64,000 nucleotides of DNA from Mucinivorans hirudinis (GTDB lineage Bacteria > Bacteroidota > Bacteroidia > Bacteroidales > Rikenellaceae), in NCBI GenBank assembly GCA_000723505.1, contig HG934468.1, forward strand, positions 1,396,798 through 1,460,797, read 5' to 3'. This document shows positions 1 through 9,225 of this stretch, piece by piece; the stretch's first letter is position 1, and each line of letters starts with the position of its first letter. Made by a program: the position numbers and the translations under genes. The notes below the pieces were generated by a model. It was not told the DNA's origin and searched no databases. It saw nothing but the letters and a program-made list of their open reading frames with translations.

Positions 1-854
1 CCATATAATTTTGTCATTTCATCATAATAGACCTTTGCGATTTCTGCAAAGCGAGGGTCTTCGGGTTGTAAAAAGGCAGGGCGGGGATATCCGCACCAAA
101 GACCCGGGTCTTGAACCTTCAGTCCTAGTTTCTCACCCGCATTTCGGGGTACCATACCTGCATAGCCTGCAAAAACAGGCTCAATGCCCCATTCTCGGTA
201 ACGTTCATTTATCTGCTTGGCAAGCGCCTCCTCATTCTTGAAGAACGATTCCGGAATCGGGTCATCCGCCCCCTCAAGGTTGTTCATAAGCCACCACGCC
301 TGATGTGCAGGTCCGGCAATAAACGCTGTAGCCTCCTCTTTCGAGTATCCGAGTTTCATTAATGTGTTGCGCCAAACAACGCTCGTGCCCGTCAATGCCA
401 ACGGCAGATTTATGCCGTGCATAGCCATAAAGTCTATCTCCTGCTCCCAGCGTTTCCAATCCCAGAAAGCCATCGAGTAGGAAAAAGTGCAGTAATTGAA
501 GTAGTAGCGCGTGAGAAGCTCGGTGCTGCGCCGTTCCACCTTTTTGACCTTTGGCAGATTCTCGAGCACTTGGCGCGGATTATTCCAAGTAATCTGAATA
601 TTGGCGTGATACTTCAAGTACCAGTTGAGTCCCGTTGCGATGCTCACATTCGAGTTACCGCGAATCCACACCCGCGAACCTTTTTGGTCTAGCTCAAAGA
701 AATCGACATCGGATTGCGGGTCGGTAATATCGAACAAAAATAGTTTGGATGCCCCCTTGTTTATGCGTTCAACAAGTTCATATACAGGTTTTTGCGCCGA
801 AACGGTTGCTATAAACAATAACAACAATGTTAATGTAACACCTATTTTTTTCAT
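1..854 (-). CDS. Alpha-N-acetylglucosaminidase, GH89 (NAGLU-like), 3' end cut by window edge
   Basis: The reading frame is open from an ATG at 854 to the window edge (284 codons seen). The protein starts with a Sec-type signal peptide (MKKIGVTLTLLLLFIATVSA). Residues about 110-170 carry the GH89 hallmark stretch: a tyrosine-rich segment (YYFNYCTFSYSMAFWDW), then EIDFMAMHGINLPLA and GPAHQAWW, closely matching the human NAGLU family. The enzyme removes terminal alpha-linked GlcNAc, as found on gastric mucin or heparan, and probably acts in the periplasm or on the surface. It lies 108 bases downstream of SusD in the same direction and so looks like the enzyme of this PUL. The catalytic glutamates lie beyond or near the cut and were not checked. 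The family call is firm; the exact substrate is inferred. Confidence 0.9.
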   Translation of the reverse strand, partial: MKKIGVTLTLLLLFIATVSAQKPVYELVERINKGASKLFLFDITDPQSDVDFFELDQKGSRVWIRGNSNVSIATGLNWYLKYHANIQITWNNPRQVLENLPKVKKVERRSTELLTRYYFNYCTFSYSMAFWDWKRWEQEIDFMAMHGINLPLALTGTSVVWRNTLMKLGYSKEEATAFIAGPAHQAWWLMNNLEGADDPIPESFFKNEEALAKQINERYREWGIEPVFAGYAGMVPRNAGEKLGLKVQDPGLWCGYPRPAFLQPEDPRFAEIAKVYYDEMTKLY

Positions 855-962
855 ATTATTGGCAATAATTATTTTCCAAAATTAGCAATTATTCTTGATA
901 AAACATAACTAAGGGGAGTTAATTCTTGCGATTACCCCCCTCACACTATTAATTCGGAATTA

Positions 963-2816
963 CTACCAACCGGGATTTTGGATTAGGTTGTAGTTGATAT
1001 TAACATAGCTTTGTGCAATCGGATAGAGGTATTGGTGGTCGTCGAATATAATCGGACGTTCGGGCATTTTACGTTCTACATAGTAATCTTCCAATGTTGT
1101 CGCCAACGAATTCAGACCCGACATACCACCACGGTCGGCAGCATAAAATTCTGTAGCTTTCTTCCAACGGCGCAGGTCATACATCCATTTGCCTTCGAAC
1201 GCAAACTCAATCATACGTTCGCGACGAATCACCTCAATAAGTTTCGCACCCGTGGGGTTGCCAAAAGAGGTGGATAGGGATGGAAGTCCCGCCTTTGTAC
1301 GGATAGCGTTGAAGTAGGTTGTAGCATCTTGGTCTAACGAGCCGTTGAACTCGGCGCACGCCTCAATGTAATTCATATACAACTCGCCCAAGCGGAAGAT
1401 TGGGAAAGGATACAGTACGAGATTGACAGTGCCCGAGGACAACACTTGGGTCGAGGGATGAACGCCTTTCTTGACTGCGTATCCGGTGTACAGATGGTCG
1501 GCATTGCCTTGTGTTTGAGTCATTTCCAAGCCGTTTTGTTCGCCACGACAAAGTTTCAGCTCATACGTTTGGTCGTTCAACTCGTAGGGTCCGCGGTTGA
1601 AACCGATGGCTGCGTAGAAACGTGGCTCTCGGTCGCGGTGTAGGTATAGGGTATTGTCGCCGTCCTTCACCTTCATAGAGTTAGCGTAGTCGTAAGCCGG
1701 GTCGCTCTCGATAGGTAGACCATTTTTAGAATAGAACATCCTCACGGCTGTGAGGGTGGGACCGATGCCGCCGAACGGATAGACGCCGCGTGGGGCAAAG
1801 CCCTTAGGGATAACGTGTGTTTGGTACGAGCCACCATCTCCCTTTACCTCTTTCCAACCGGAGTAGCCCCAAATCAACTCTTGATTCCAAGGGTCTACCA
1901 TCGTATAACGTGCCGTCTTTACCGCTTTGTCAAAGGCAGAAAGTCCGGTCTCTTTTGTGTATTCATACAGTTTCGCACCACCGGCTTCAGCCATTTGGAT
2001 AGCGATTTTAGTCTCATTCATAGCTTTCTGCCACTTGCTTTTATCAAAAACTTGGTTGATAAGCGCCTTACCGTCCTTATCCTTGAAGTCAGCATAGTAT
2101 GTATTGCCGTTGAAGAGCGGGCTTGCTGCATAGAAATAGAGTTTAGACTTGATTGTCTGAGCAATAACCTTCGTAGCACGCCCATAGTCGCTACGCGATA
2201 CGGTGGTGGGAAGGTCTTTCATAGCCTCGTCGAACATATCGGCAACTATTGTTACGCACTCATCGTAAGATTTGCGAGGGCGGAAGAAATCATCACCCGA
2301 GCCGTCAAGCATAATCTCAGTATCTACAATCACCACCGGTCCGTAGTGCTCCATCAAAACAAAGTGATAGTAAGCGATAAGGAATTTCGCCTCGGCAATC
2401 CACACCTTCTTTTTGGCATCGAAGTCGGCTTGGCTGATAATAAGCGGTTTAACCTTTTCTATGTTGTTCAAGAAAATATAACACTGCTTAATTCCTTGGT
2501 AGCATCTTTGCCAAATATCCAGCACCGGAGAACTGGCACTATACATACGATTCTGCATTTGTAGGAACGCAAAATACTGCGCGCCCCAGTGCTTGGATGC
2601 TGTGGTTTCATTTGACATAAGCCAACCGAAATTTTCGCGACAGTGGAGGTAGTTCGGAATATAGGCGTAGCAAGTGTACACAAAAGCCTCGGCAGTACTC
2701 TCATTTTTGAAAGCTTCGTTCATAGTGGGTGTATCATCCGGAACGATATTCAAAAAGTTACAACTATTTAGTGATATTGCAACTGTGGCTGCAATAAGTA
2801 ATATTATTTTTTTCAT
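963..2816 (-). CDS. SusD/RagB-family glycan-binding outer-membrane lipoprotein
   Basis: 617 aa, normal length for SusD. The N-terminus is a lipoprotein signal (lipobox around LNSC, lipidated Cys19), followed by the SusD-like N-terminal domain and TPR-type helices (IKQCYIFLNNIEKV, WIAEAKFLIAYYHFVLME). The C-terminal RagB/SusD signature includes RLGELYMNYIEACAE and VIRRERMIEFAFEGKWMYDL. SusD proteins sit on the cell surface as a lid on the SusC transporter and bind the incoming glycan. It starts 23 bases after the SusC stop, so the two are surely co-transcribed, and the GH89 gene follows. The ligand cannot be read from sequence; the GH89 neighbour suggests alpha-GlcNAc-capped host glycans. Confidence 0.96.
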   Translation of the reverse strand: MKKIILLIAATVAISLNSCNFLNIVPDDTPTMNEAFKNESTAEAFVYTCYAYIPNYLHCRENFGWLMSNETTASKHWGAQYFAFLQMQNRMYSASSPVLDIWQRCYQGIKQCYIFLNNIEKVKPLIISQADFDAKKKVWIAEAKFLIAYYHFVLMEHYGPVVIVDTEIMLDGSGDDFFRPRKSYDECVTIVADMFDEAMKDLPTTVSRSDYGRATKVIAQTIKSKLYFYAASPLFNGNTYYADFKDKDGKALINQVFDKSKWQKAMNETKIAIQMAEAGGAKLYEYTKETGLSAFDKAVKTARYTMVDPWNQELIWGYSGWKEVKGDGGSYQTHVIPKGFAPRGVYPFGGIGPTLTAVRMFYSKNGLPIESDPAYDYANSMKVKDGDNTLYLHRDREPRFYAAIGFNRGPYELNDQTYELKLCRGEQNGLEMTQTQGNADHLYTGYAVKKGVHPSTQVLSSGTVNLVLYPFPIFRLGELYMNYIEACAEFNGSLDQDATTYFNAIRTKAGLPSLSTSFGNPTGAKLIEVIRRERMIEFAFEGKWMYDLRRWKKATEFYAADRGGMSGLNSLATTLEDYYVERKMPERPIIFDDHQYLYPIAQSYVNINYNLIQNPGW

Positions 2817-2839
2817 TTGATTATTCTGAATTTAGAGGT

Positions 2840-5800
2840 TTAGAATGTAGCTTGAATACCTATTGTAGCCGTACGAAGGTTAGGATAGCTCAAACCACGA
2901 CCGCCGCCGAGCTCGGGGTCCCAATGTTTGAACGGAGCCCAGGTCAAAAGGTTTTGTCCGGATACGAATACGCGGAATTTCCCCACATTGTACCCCAATT
3001 CCACACTCTTCAAACGTATGAACGAACCGTCTCTCATCCAAAATGTCGAAGTCCTTACGTTGTTGTGAGTCGATTGGTTGATGTTATCTACCAATCGAGG
3101 ATATGCTGCATTTGGATTGTCCTCGCGCCAGTAGTCCTGCGCTACAAAGTCCAAAAGCGTGTTTTGGTCAGGGGTAAACGGATGGAAACTGTTCATATTC
3201 AAGCTAGTTCGCGCGACGCCTTGAAAGAACAAAGAGAATGAAAGTTTCTTGTACTGTAGCGATGCTCCCAGACCGTAAACAATCTGCGGTACGGTCGGGT
3301 AGCCGATAGTTGTGCGGTCGTTGTCATCAATCTTACCATCCTCGTTTAGGTCTTTATATTTAACATCACCTGCTCTAAGGTTTGGAGTGTAAGTTTGATT
3401 AGGACTATTTTTTACCTCCTCATCGCTTTGGAATAGACCCTCGGCGATCAAGCCGTAATAGCAGTTCAGAGGCTGTCCGATAGATGATTGGTAATCCCAC
3501 TTGTACATTGGTTCGTCGCGGTCGAGAAGTTCGTTCTTTGCAAATGTGAAGTTCCCACGAACAGAAACCAACCAATCTGAGCCGATAGCTTTGTTATACT
3601 CCAAGGAAGCCTCGATACCCTCGTTCTTGACACGTCCAAGGTTTGCATAAGGCTTCAATGAGCCCGTAATGCCCGATTCAGCAGGAATGATATTACGCTG
3701 CATAAAGATATCGTTACGCTCCTCATTAAATACATCCACGCTTAGTGACAGGCTGTTGAAAAGAGTCAAATCCAAACCTATGTTTGCCTTTACACCTCTT
3801 TCCCAACGTGCACCCGCGGCGCCGTAAGTGGTTACAATAGCGCCTGTTTGTGAGGTCTGCCATTGGTCGCCGAATGTGTATCCCGCACCATTGAGATTTA
3901 CAAGAGTGAGGTATGGGAAACGAGAAGCGGTTGAAGAGTTACCCACCAAACCGTATGAGCCGCGAAGTTTCAACTGATTGACCACAGAGCGAAGGGATTC
4001 GAAATATGCCTCATTAGCAATATTGTAACCCACAGAAAAAGAAGGGAAGAGACCAAAACGGCTGCCTTCTGCAAAATTTTCGGAACCGTTATAACCTGCA
4101 TTCAGTTCCAGCAGGTAACGGTTGTCGTAGCCGTAGGTTACACGTGCGGCAACACCTTGGTTTCTCGTGGGAAGAGTTGCATAGAACGTTCCGGGAGCAT
4201 TGGTATTATAGTCACGTTGGAGGTAAACCAACATAGCGCTCACATTATGTTTTTCGGCGAACGTGCGATTATAGTCTAACGAGAACTGCAGGGTTGTAAG
4301 GCGGTCACCACCGTTTGAGGTCGATGTAGAGAGGGCATTAGAACCCTTGTTGATTACTCCGTAATTATAGAGATATTCACCATTTTCCACTCGCCAGTCC
4401 GTCACGCCGTAGTAGTAAGGGGTAAAGCGACGAGTGACGCTTGTCGTAGACCAGTTTTTGAAAGAAACCATACCCTTGGCACTAAGTCCCTCGGTGATGA
4501 ATTTAAGATTTTGATCTATATCAAAACTCGAAATAACGGTAGATTGGCTGTTGTTTGAGTAGCCGCTGACCATCTCGGCATAGGGGTTACGGAAACGTCC
4601 GGAAACAGGACCACCATTCTTGCTCCCGAAGAGTATGTGGTCTTCGTTCTTCTGAGACGGAAGAACCGGAGCAAACATTACGCCCGGAGCCTCGAACATA
4701 CATTGATAGATGTATGCCGAAGACGTTTGTGAACCATTGTATTCTAGAATATTAGAGTTGATACGAACATTAGCCTTTGTCGTAGGAGTCAGAAGCACGC
4801 CTACGTTAGCCTGTAATGAGAGGCGCATATTCTGAATGTTGTTATCAAACTTGTTATTGGGGTCTTTTTTGAACATACCGAACTCGTTGTTGAGCGTAGC
4901 ACTGATAAAGTAGTCGGTGCGTTTACCGCCACCTGTTACATTCATATTGAGAGCTTGAGTAGTTGTCCAATCTTCGAATAGATAGCTTTGCCAATCCGTA
5001 TTCGGAAAAATATAAGGATTCAGATTATTCTTAACACCCTCTATCTGTTGTTCCGAGAAGTATGGCGTGGCGTTAGGGTTACGATTAAGAATGGCATAGT
5101 TACGTGCATTCATATAATCTACACCATCTGCAATCTTAACAACCTGAGTAGGTTGAGTAAATGTGTTTTGGAAACGAATGTTGATTCTCGCCTTCTCCAT
5201 ATCCTTGCCGTTACGTGTGGTAACAAGGATGACGCCATTCGCACCGCGTGCTCCGTAAAGAGCCGTAGCCGAGGCATCTTTCAAGATAGAAAATCCCTCG
5301 ATAACCTCCGGAGCAAGAGCGTTAAGGTCTCCCGAGGAGACCTCCACCCCGTCTATATATATAAGAGGAGAGGTAGAACCCGAGAAGGTAGAGATACCTC
5401 GAATCCAGAAACTTGCACCGTCCGCACCTGGCTCACCGCCGCGCTGAACAGCTATCACACCGGCGATACGACCGGCAAAAGCGTTGCTAAGTGTAGCATT
5501 GGTTACGCGAAGCTCCTCGCCCTTGACAGTAGACACAGCACCCACCACACTTGCTTTTTTCTGCTTACCGAAACCCACAACCACCACATCTTCGATGGCC
5601 TGTGCAGCCTCTTTCATCACAATAGTGATTTGTGTCCTTTCGTTGATGGCAATGTTTTGTGTCTCCATACCCAGAAACTCCACCACAAGCGTTCCGTCCG
5701 CAGGCACGCCTGTCAGTTTTGCCACACCATTTACGTCAGAAACTGTTGATTTTTGATGGTTCGACTGTAGGAAGATTACAGCGCCCACAAATGGTGTCTC

Positions 5801-5938
5801 TCCGTCACTCTCGACAACTTTCAGAGTTACGTTGATGTTCTTGCTCTGCAAGTAGGGTGTTGTAGCAACAGCCGACACATTTGCAAGCGAGAAAACAGCT
5901 AACATAATAGCAGTAATCCATCGTAGTTTTTTTGTCAT
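2840..5938 (-). CDS. SusC/RagA-family TonB-dependent outer-membrane transporter
   Basis: 1032 aa from the ATG at 5938. A longer frame to 6004 exists, but MTKKLRWITAIMLAVFSL is a clear signal peptide and the extension has none. After the signal comes a carboxypeptidase-D regulatory-like domain (about residues 35-110), then the plug with the SusC signature VVVGFGKQKKASVVGAVS and the conserved LSNAFAGRIAGV and GGEPGADGASFWIRG segments, then a large beta-barrel ending in an aromatic residue (IGIQATF). There is no N-terminal STN domain, so signalling through an anti-sigma factor is not expected from this protein. It imports glycan fragments using TonB energy and heads the SusC-SusD-GH89 unit. Its promoter and a structured leader lie upstream. 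Confidence 0.97.
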   Translation of the reverse strand: MTKKLRWITAIMLAVFSLANVSAVATTPYLQSKNINVTLKVVESDGETPFVGAVIFLQSNHQKSTVSDVNGVAKLTGVPADGTLVVEFLGMETQNIAINERTQITIVMKEAAQAIEDVVVVGFGKQKKASVVGAVSTVKGEELRVTNATLSNAFAGRIAGVIAVQRGGEPGADGASFWIRGISTFSGSTSPLIYIDGVEVSSGDLNALAPEVIEGFSILKDASATALYGARGANGVILVTTRNGKDMEKARINIRFQNTFTQPTQVVKIADGVDYMNARNYAILNRNPNATPYFSEQQIEGVKNNLNPYIFPNTDWQSYLFEDWTTTQALNMNVTGGGKRTDYFISATLNNEFGMFKKDPNNKFDNNIQNMRLSLQANVGVLLTPTTKANVRINSNILEYNGSQTSSAYIYQCMFEAPGVMFAPVLPSQKNEDHILFGSKNGGPVSGRFRNPYAEMVSGYSNNSQSTVISSFDIDQNLKFITEGLSAKGMVSFKNWSTTSVTRRFTPYYYGVTDWRVENGEYLYNYGVINKGSNALSTSTSNGGDRLTTLQFSLDYNRTFAEKHNVSAMLVYLQRDYNTNAPGTFYATLPTRNQGVAARVTYGYDNRYLLELNAGYNGSENFAEGSRFGLFPSFSVGYNIANEAYFESLRSVVNQLKLRGSYGLVGNSSTASRFPYLTLVNLNGAGYTFGDQWQTSQTGAIVTTYGAAGARWERGVKANIGLDLTLFNSLSLSVDVFNEERNDIFMQRNIIPAESGITGSLKPYANLGRVKNEGIEASLEYNKAIGSDWLVSVRGNFTFAKNELLDRDEPMYKWDYQSSIGQPLNCYYGLIAEGLFQSDEEVKNSPNQTYTPNLRAGDVKYKDLNEDGKIDDNDRTTIGYPTVPQIVYGLGASLQYKKLSFSLFFQGVARTSLNMNSFHPFTPDQNTLLDFVAQDYWREDNPNAAYPRLVDNINQSTHNNVRTSTFWMRDGSFIRLKSVELGYNVGKFRVFVSGQNLLTWAPFKHWDPELGGGRGLSYPNLRTATIGIQATF

Positions 5939-5979
5939 TTTGTGAATAATTATCCTTGCAACTCTTAAAGTTGGGTTAG

Positions 5980-6020
5980 TCGTCCAAAAATAGAAGAGCT
6001 GCACGCCTACTTTTGGACGA
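5980..6020 (-). promoter_or_regulatory. Stem-loop in the SusC mRNA leader
   Basis: A perfect 10-bp inverted repeat (TCGTCCAAAA at 5980-5989 and TTTTGGACGA at 6011-6020) sits 42 bases upstream of the SusC start, within the predicted transcript leader. It has no U-tract, so it is not a standard intrinsic terminator. PUL leaders in Bacteroides are known targets of antisense RNAs and RNA-level control; a role here is inferred. Confidence 0.5.
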
Positions 6021-6096
6021 TTCGGTTACGTTTTTCGAGACGAGAACCTAAAAATAGTCACTCCGCTTCCGAAGGGACGAAGTTGCTATTTTAGTA

Positions 6097-6104
6097 CAAA
6101 TGTA
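6097..6104 (-). promoter_or_regulatory. Predicted -7 element of the SusC/SusD/GH89 operon
   Basis: TACATTTG on the minus strand fits the Bacteroidetes -7 consensus TAnnTTTG exactly. A TTGTG lies about 20 bases upstream as a weak -33. The resulting leader would be about 155 bases. The rest of the gap from 5939 to 6417 holds the leader hairpin, a dispersed repeat copy (6302-6328) and a terminator; no gene was seen. Confidence 0.6.
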
Positions 6105-6301
6105 TTAAAATATTTTCATAACACAACACTTAAATTGAAATTTATTATTCTAACAGATAGAGTAATGCCAATGTTACATTGCTTATATGGGCAAAAATCG
6201 AAATTAATAATAAGTTTACACAAATAGTATACATCTATTTTATTGCTTCAACATTTTTATGTGCGATAAGAGGTTTACGAATAGATTACTTTTCGCCACT
6301 T

Positions 6302-6328
6302 ATTAACTCGGCATTAAACAATTTGGAT
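6302..6328 (+). repeat. Dispersed intergenic repeat, copy 1
   Basis: An exact copy of a 27-base unit beginning ATTAACTCGGCATTAAAC and ending AATTTGGAT. Further copies lie at 30500-30526, 44867-44893, 47200-47226, 48209-48235 and 57611-57637. It is followed by TAGTTTTG, which fits the -7 promoter consensus, but reads toward the 3' end of a minus-strand gene. Confidence 0.85.
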
Positions 6329-6343
6329 AGTTTTGGTAGATAA

Positions 6344-6377
6344 AGAAAACAAAACAAGCCCTGTAATTCAGGACTTG
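6344..6377 (-). terminator. Intrinsic terminator after the K+ channel gene
   Basis: Read on the minus strand, CAAGTCCTG pairs with CAGGGCTTG around a 5-base loop and is followed by a T-rich run (TTTTGTTTTC). It lies 41 bases after the channel stop codon. It is nearly identical to the terminator at 7186-7222. Confidence 0.85.
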
Positions 6378-6417
6378 TTGAACGCAAAGAGGAATATTAA
6401 GTTGTTCCTTTGGTTTT

Positions 6418-7143
6418 TTATCGAGAATCTGAACGGTGCTGTCTTTTTAACTCTTCAAGATAACTGGCTGTAATGATACCTGATGGAAGTGCTATTATTG
6501 CAACACCAAACAATGCTGAAAGCATACTTATAAGTCGCCCCAAATTCGTATGAGGAAATATATCGCCATATCCTACCGTCGTTAGTGTGGTCGTTGCCCA
6601 GTACAATGCATCGAAGAAATTCTCGAAATACATATCAGAGTTGAACATTATCAATGCCGTAATAAATATATATCCGATTGCCAACGCAAGAACAGACAGC
6701 AACACGTTACACTCCTTTTTCAAGACCGCAAGCAGCACGACCAAATGTTTTGAATATCGTATTAGTTTCAGAACTCGGGTAATACGCAGCAATCTGGTAA
6801 TTCTTAATAACTTGAAAGAGTTATTAATCAAACTCAATCCCGGCAAAATTGACAATAGGTCAATGATAGCCATAAAAGTAAACGGATATTTTATATAAGC
6901 AGAAAGATTGTTATGCTCTGCTGCCAATCCTGCCGTATACCACCGAAATAAATAATCGACAATGAATATCAAGACAGCAGTTATTTCCATTACCTGAAAT
7001 ATCTGGTAATTCCCCCTAAACATAAGGGGAACTATGCTGGCAAAAATAGCCAAAAGCATCAGGACATCATACACTACACTAGGTGGGTATTTACTGTTAT
7101 CCGCCTGCACCATTCTAAGGATTTGCTTCTGTAAATCAACCAT
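6418..7143 (-). CDS. Voltage-gated-type potassium channel (Kv-like, 6 TM)
   Basis: 241 aa from the ATG at 7143. A longer frame to 7200 would begin inside the upstream terminator (its first codons translate the U-tract), so the shorter start is preferred. The protein has six hydrophobic segments, an S4-like helix with regularly spaced arginines (LLRITRLLRITRVLKLIRY), a pore loop with the K+ selectivity filter TTVGYGD, and an S6 helix. It would form a tetrameric inner-membrane K+ channel that sets membrane potential or K+ balance. No cytoplasmic RCK or cyclic-nucleotide domain follows S6. It stands alone between two near-identical terminators. Confidence 0.93.
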   Translation of the reverse strand: MVDLQKQILRMVQADNSKYPPSVVYDVLMLLAIFASIVPLMFRGNYQIFQVMEITAVLIFIVDYLFRWYTAGLAAEHNNLSAYIKYPFTFMAIIDLLSILPGLSLINNSFKLLRITRLLRITRVLKLIRYSKHLVVLLAVLKKECNVLLSVLALAIGYIFITALIMFNSDMYFENFFDALYWATTTLTTVGYGDIFPHTNLGRLISMLSALFGVAIIALPSGIITASYLEELKRQHRSDSR

Positions 7144-7185
7144 ATCAAAATCTATTTTGTTTATAAATTCAAGGTTATCAATTTT

Positions 7186-7222
7186 ATCAAAACAAAACAA
7201 GCCCCGAATAAATCAGGGCTTG
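7186..7222 (-). terminator. Intrinsic terminator of the nqr operon
   Basis: On the minus strand, CAAGCCC and GGGCTTG form a 7-bp stem with an 11-base loop, followed by a T-rich run (TTTTGTTTTG). It lies 8 bases after the nqrF stop codon and ends the nqrABCDEF transcript. Confidence 0.87.
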
Positions 7223-7229
7223 TTGAAAA

Positions 7230-8474
7230 TTAACTTCCGAAGTTATCGAACATAATGTTCTCGGGGGGAACGCCCAGTGAGTCGAGCATTTTCACTACTG
7301 CATCAATCATCATAGGAGGACCGCAGAGGTAATACTCAATGTCCTCCGGTGCTTCGTGATTTTTCAGGTATTCATCATAAATAACTTGGTGAATGAAACC
7401 CGTTTTACCCTTCCAGTTATCCTCGGGCAGTGCGTCCGATAGTGCCACCGTATAGTTGAAGTTAGGGAACTCGGCTGCTATGCGGTCATAATCTTCCTGA
7501 TAGAACATTTCGCGAAGTGAACGAGCTCCATACCAGAATGTTGCCTTCTTGTCCCACCTCTTAGTAAGGAACAGGTCGAAGATATGAGAACGCATTGGTG
7601 CCATACCCGCACCACCGCCGATAAACATCTTTTCGGCAGGTGTCTCACGCATAAAGAACTCGCCATAAGGACCAGAAATGGTCACCTTATCTCCCGGTTT
7701 ACGCGAGAATATATAGGAAGAGCACACACCCGCCGGAACATTCATAAAGTTACAAGCCGCTCTGTCCCAAGGCGGAGTTGCGATACGGATATTGAGCATC
7801 ACGATATTGCCCTCGGCGGGGTGGTTAGCCATAGAATATGCACGGAAGGTCTCCTCCGTATTTTTCATCTTCAAATCCCAAATCTTCATTTTGTCCCAGT
7901 CCTCGCGATATTCGGGTTGAATATCGAAATCCTTGAAATCAACCTCATATTTAGGAACATCAATTTGGATATAACCGCCGGCACGGAAATTAAGAGTCTC
8001 ACCCTCGGGTAGTTTAACCACAAACTCCTTGATGAAGGTGGCAACATTGTCATTCGACACAACCTCACACTCCCACTTCTTCACACCCAGAACCTCCTCC
8101 TCGATATGAATCTTCATATCCTCCTTGACCTTAACCTGACAACCCAAACGCCACTTTTCAGCTTGCTGACGACGGGTAAAGAAGTTGGTTTCGGTTGGCA
8201 AAATTTCGCCGCCACCCTCCATAATCTGGCACTTGCACATACCGCAAGAGCCGCCACCGCCGCAAGCAGATGGCAAAAAGATGCCGTTATTGCCAAGCGT
8301 AGAGAGCAGCGTGCCGCCCATTTCGGACTCAAACACTCGCTCGCCGTGGTTGATGTCAATGGTCACATTGCCGCTCGGCATAAGCTTCTTCTTGGCATAG
8401 AGAAGCACCGCCACAAGCACCAACACAACTACAAGAAAGGCGATTATCGCCACTATTATTGGTAAGTAATTCAT
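7230..8474 (-). CDS. nqrF: Na+-translocating NADH:quinone reductase subunit F
   Basis: 414 aa, the usual NqrF length. One N-terminal membrane helix is followed by a 2Fe-2S ferredoxin domain with cysteines in [14 protein letters not shown] and a later WRLGC. The FAD-binding module (RAYSMANHP) and the NADH-binding ferredoxin-reductase domain ([24 protein letters not shown]) complete it. NqrF is the electron entry point: NADH reduces FAD, then the 2Fe-2S centre, and electrons pass on to the membrane subunits to pump Na+. It is the last gene of the operon, 18 bases after nqrE. Confidence 0.97.
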   Translation of the reverse strand: MNYLPIIVAIIAFLVVVLVLVAVLLYAKKKLMPSGNVTIDINHGERVFESEMGGTLLSTLGNNGIFLPSACGGGGSCGMCKCQIMEGGGEILPTETNFFTRRQQAEKWRLGCQVKVKEDMKIHIEEEVLGVKKWECEVVSNDNVATFIKEFVVKLPEGETLNFRAGGYIQIDVPKYEVDFKDFDIQPEYREDWDKMKIWDLKMKNTEETFRAYSMANHPAEGNIVMLNIRIATPPWDRAACNFMNVPAGVCSSYIFSRKPGDKVTISGPYGEFFMRETPAEKMFIGGGAGMAPMRSHIFDLFLTKRWDKKATFWYGARSLREMFYQEDYDRIAAEFPNFNYTVALSDALPEDNWKGKTGFIHQVIYDEYLKNHEAPEDIEYYLCGPPMMIDAVVKMLDSLGVPPENIMFDNFGS

Positions 8475-8492
8475 ATTTTTTTTAATTGTGAA

Positions 8493-9119
8493 TTATAGTT
8501 GTATACCCATAAATATCATAAATGCCATACCCATCAACCCTGTTACAATAAATGTAATACCAAGCCCTTTCAAAGGAGCGGGGATGTGAGAGTATGCCAA
8601 TTTTTCACGAATCGCTGCAATGCCGATTATCGCCAGCCACCAACCTATACCCGAGCCGAGTGCAAAGGCAATCGCCTCCCAAATGTTGGTATAGACCGTG
8701 CCTGCGCGCTCCTGCATAAAGAGCGAACCACCAAGGATGGCACAGTTTACGGCAATGAGCGGCAGGAAGATACCGAGTGAGCTGTAAAGAGCCGGAGCAA
8801 ACTTCTCCACAACCATCTCCACCAATTGCACAATCGAGGCAATCACGGCAATAAAGATGATGAAGCTCAGAAAGTTCAAATCGACATCGGCAAGGTCGGG
8901 TGAAATCCACGCCAACGCACCGGGTTGCAACACATATTCATTGAGAAGATAGTTTATGGGCACTGTTACCACCAGCACGAAGATAACCGCCAAACCAAGT
9001 CCCATAGATGTTTTTACAGTCTTGGACACGGCAAGGTAGGAACACATACCGAAGAAGAAAGCAAAAACCATATTGTCGATAAAAATCGACTTGACAAATA
9101 TACTTAATAGATTTTCCAT
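8493..9119 (-). CDS. nqrE: Na+-translocating NADH:quinone reductase subunit E
   Basis: 208 aa from the ATG at 9119 (MENLLSIFVKSIFIDNM), which matches the NqrE family start; the longer frame to 9197 only translates the ATCACAA repeat. It is a six-helix membrane protein with the conserved NMVFAFFFGMCSYLAVSKT and AVNCAILGGSLFM segments; the two half-repeats, each with a cysteine (FGMC, VNC), are typical of NqrE/RnfA. It pairs with NqrD in the Na+ channel. An unusual 105-base repeat-filled gap separates it from nqrD, while the other nqr junctions are short. Confidence 0.96.
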   Translation of the reverse strand: MENLLSIFVKSIFIDNMVFAFFFGMCSYLAVSKTVKTSMGLGLAVIFVLVVTVPINYLLNEYVLQPGALAWISPDLADVDLNFLSFIIFIAVIASIVQLVEMVVEKFAPALYSSLGIFLPLIAVNCAILGGSLFMQERAGTVYTNIWEAIAFALGSGIGWWLAIIGIAAIREKLAYSHIPAPLKGLGITFIVTGLMGMAFMIFMGIQL

Positions 9120-9129
9120 TTTTATTAAT

Positions 9130-9225
9130 TTGTGATTTGTGATTTGTGATATTGTGATTTGTGATTTGCTTCTAAATATTTTAGTGAGGCGCATCACAAA
9201 TCACAATATCACAAAATCACAAAAT
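9130..9225 (-). repeat. Heptamer-repeat stem-loop between nqrD and nqrE
   Basis: Units of TTTGTGA repeat along 9130-9168 and the complementary units (ATCACAA) along 9192-9225, so the transcript can fold into a stem of about 30 bp with a loop of about 25 bases. The end of the right arm touches the nqrD stop codon; the left arm ends 10 bases upstream of nqrE. It could stabilise or process the mRNA and could vary in unit number. Confidence 0.75.

Noticed and set aside
4988-5749. 253-codon plus-strand frame opposite susC
   Set aside because: Antisense shadow of a well-supported SusC gene; composition follows the opposite frame.
7144-7200. N-terminal extension of the K+ channel
   Set aside because: It would be translated from the U-tract of the nqr terminator (FCFDK...), so the ATG at 7143 is preferred.
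9130-9225. Possible CRISPR array from regularly spaced ATCACAA units
   Set aside because: Units are only 7-8 bases with no unique spacers, and the two halves are inverted relative to each other; this is a microsatellite hairpin.
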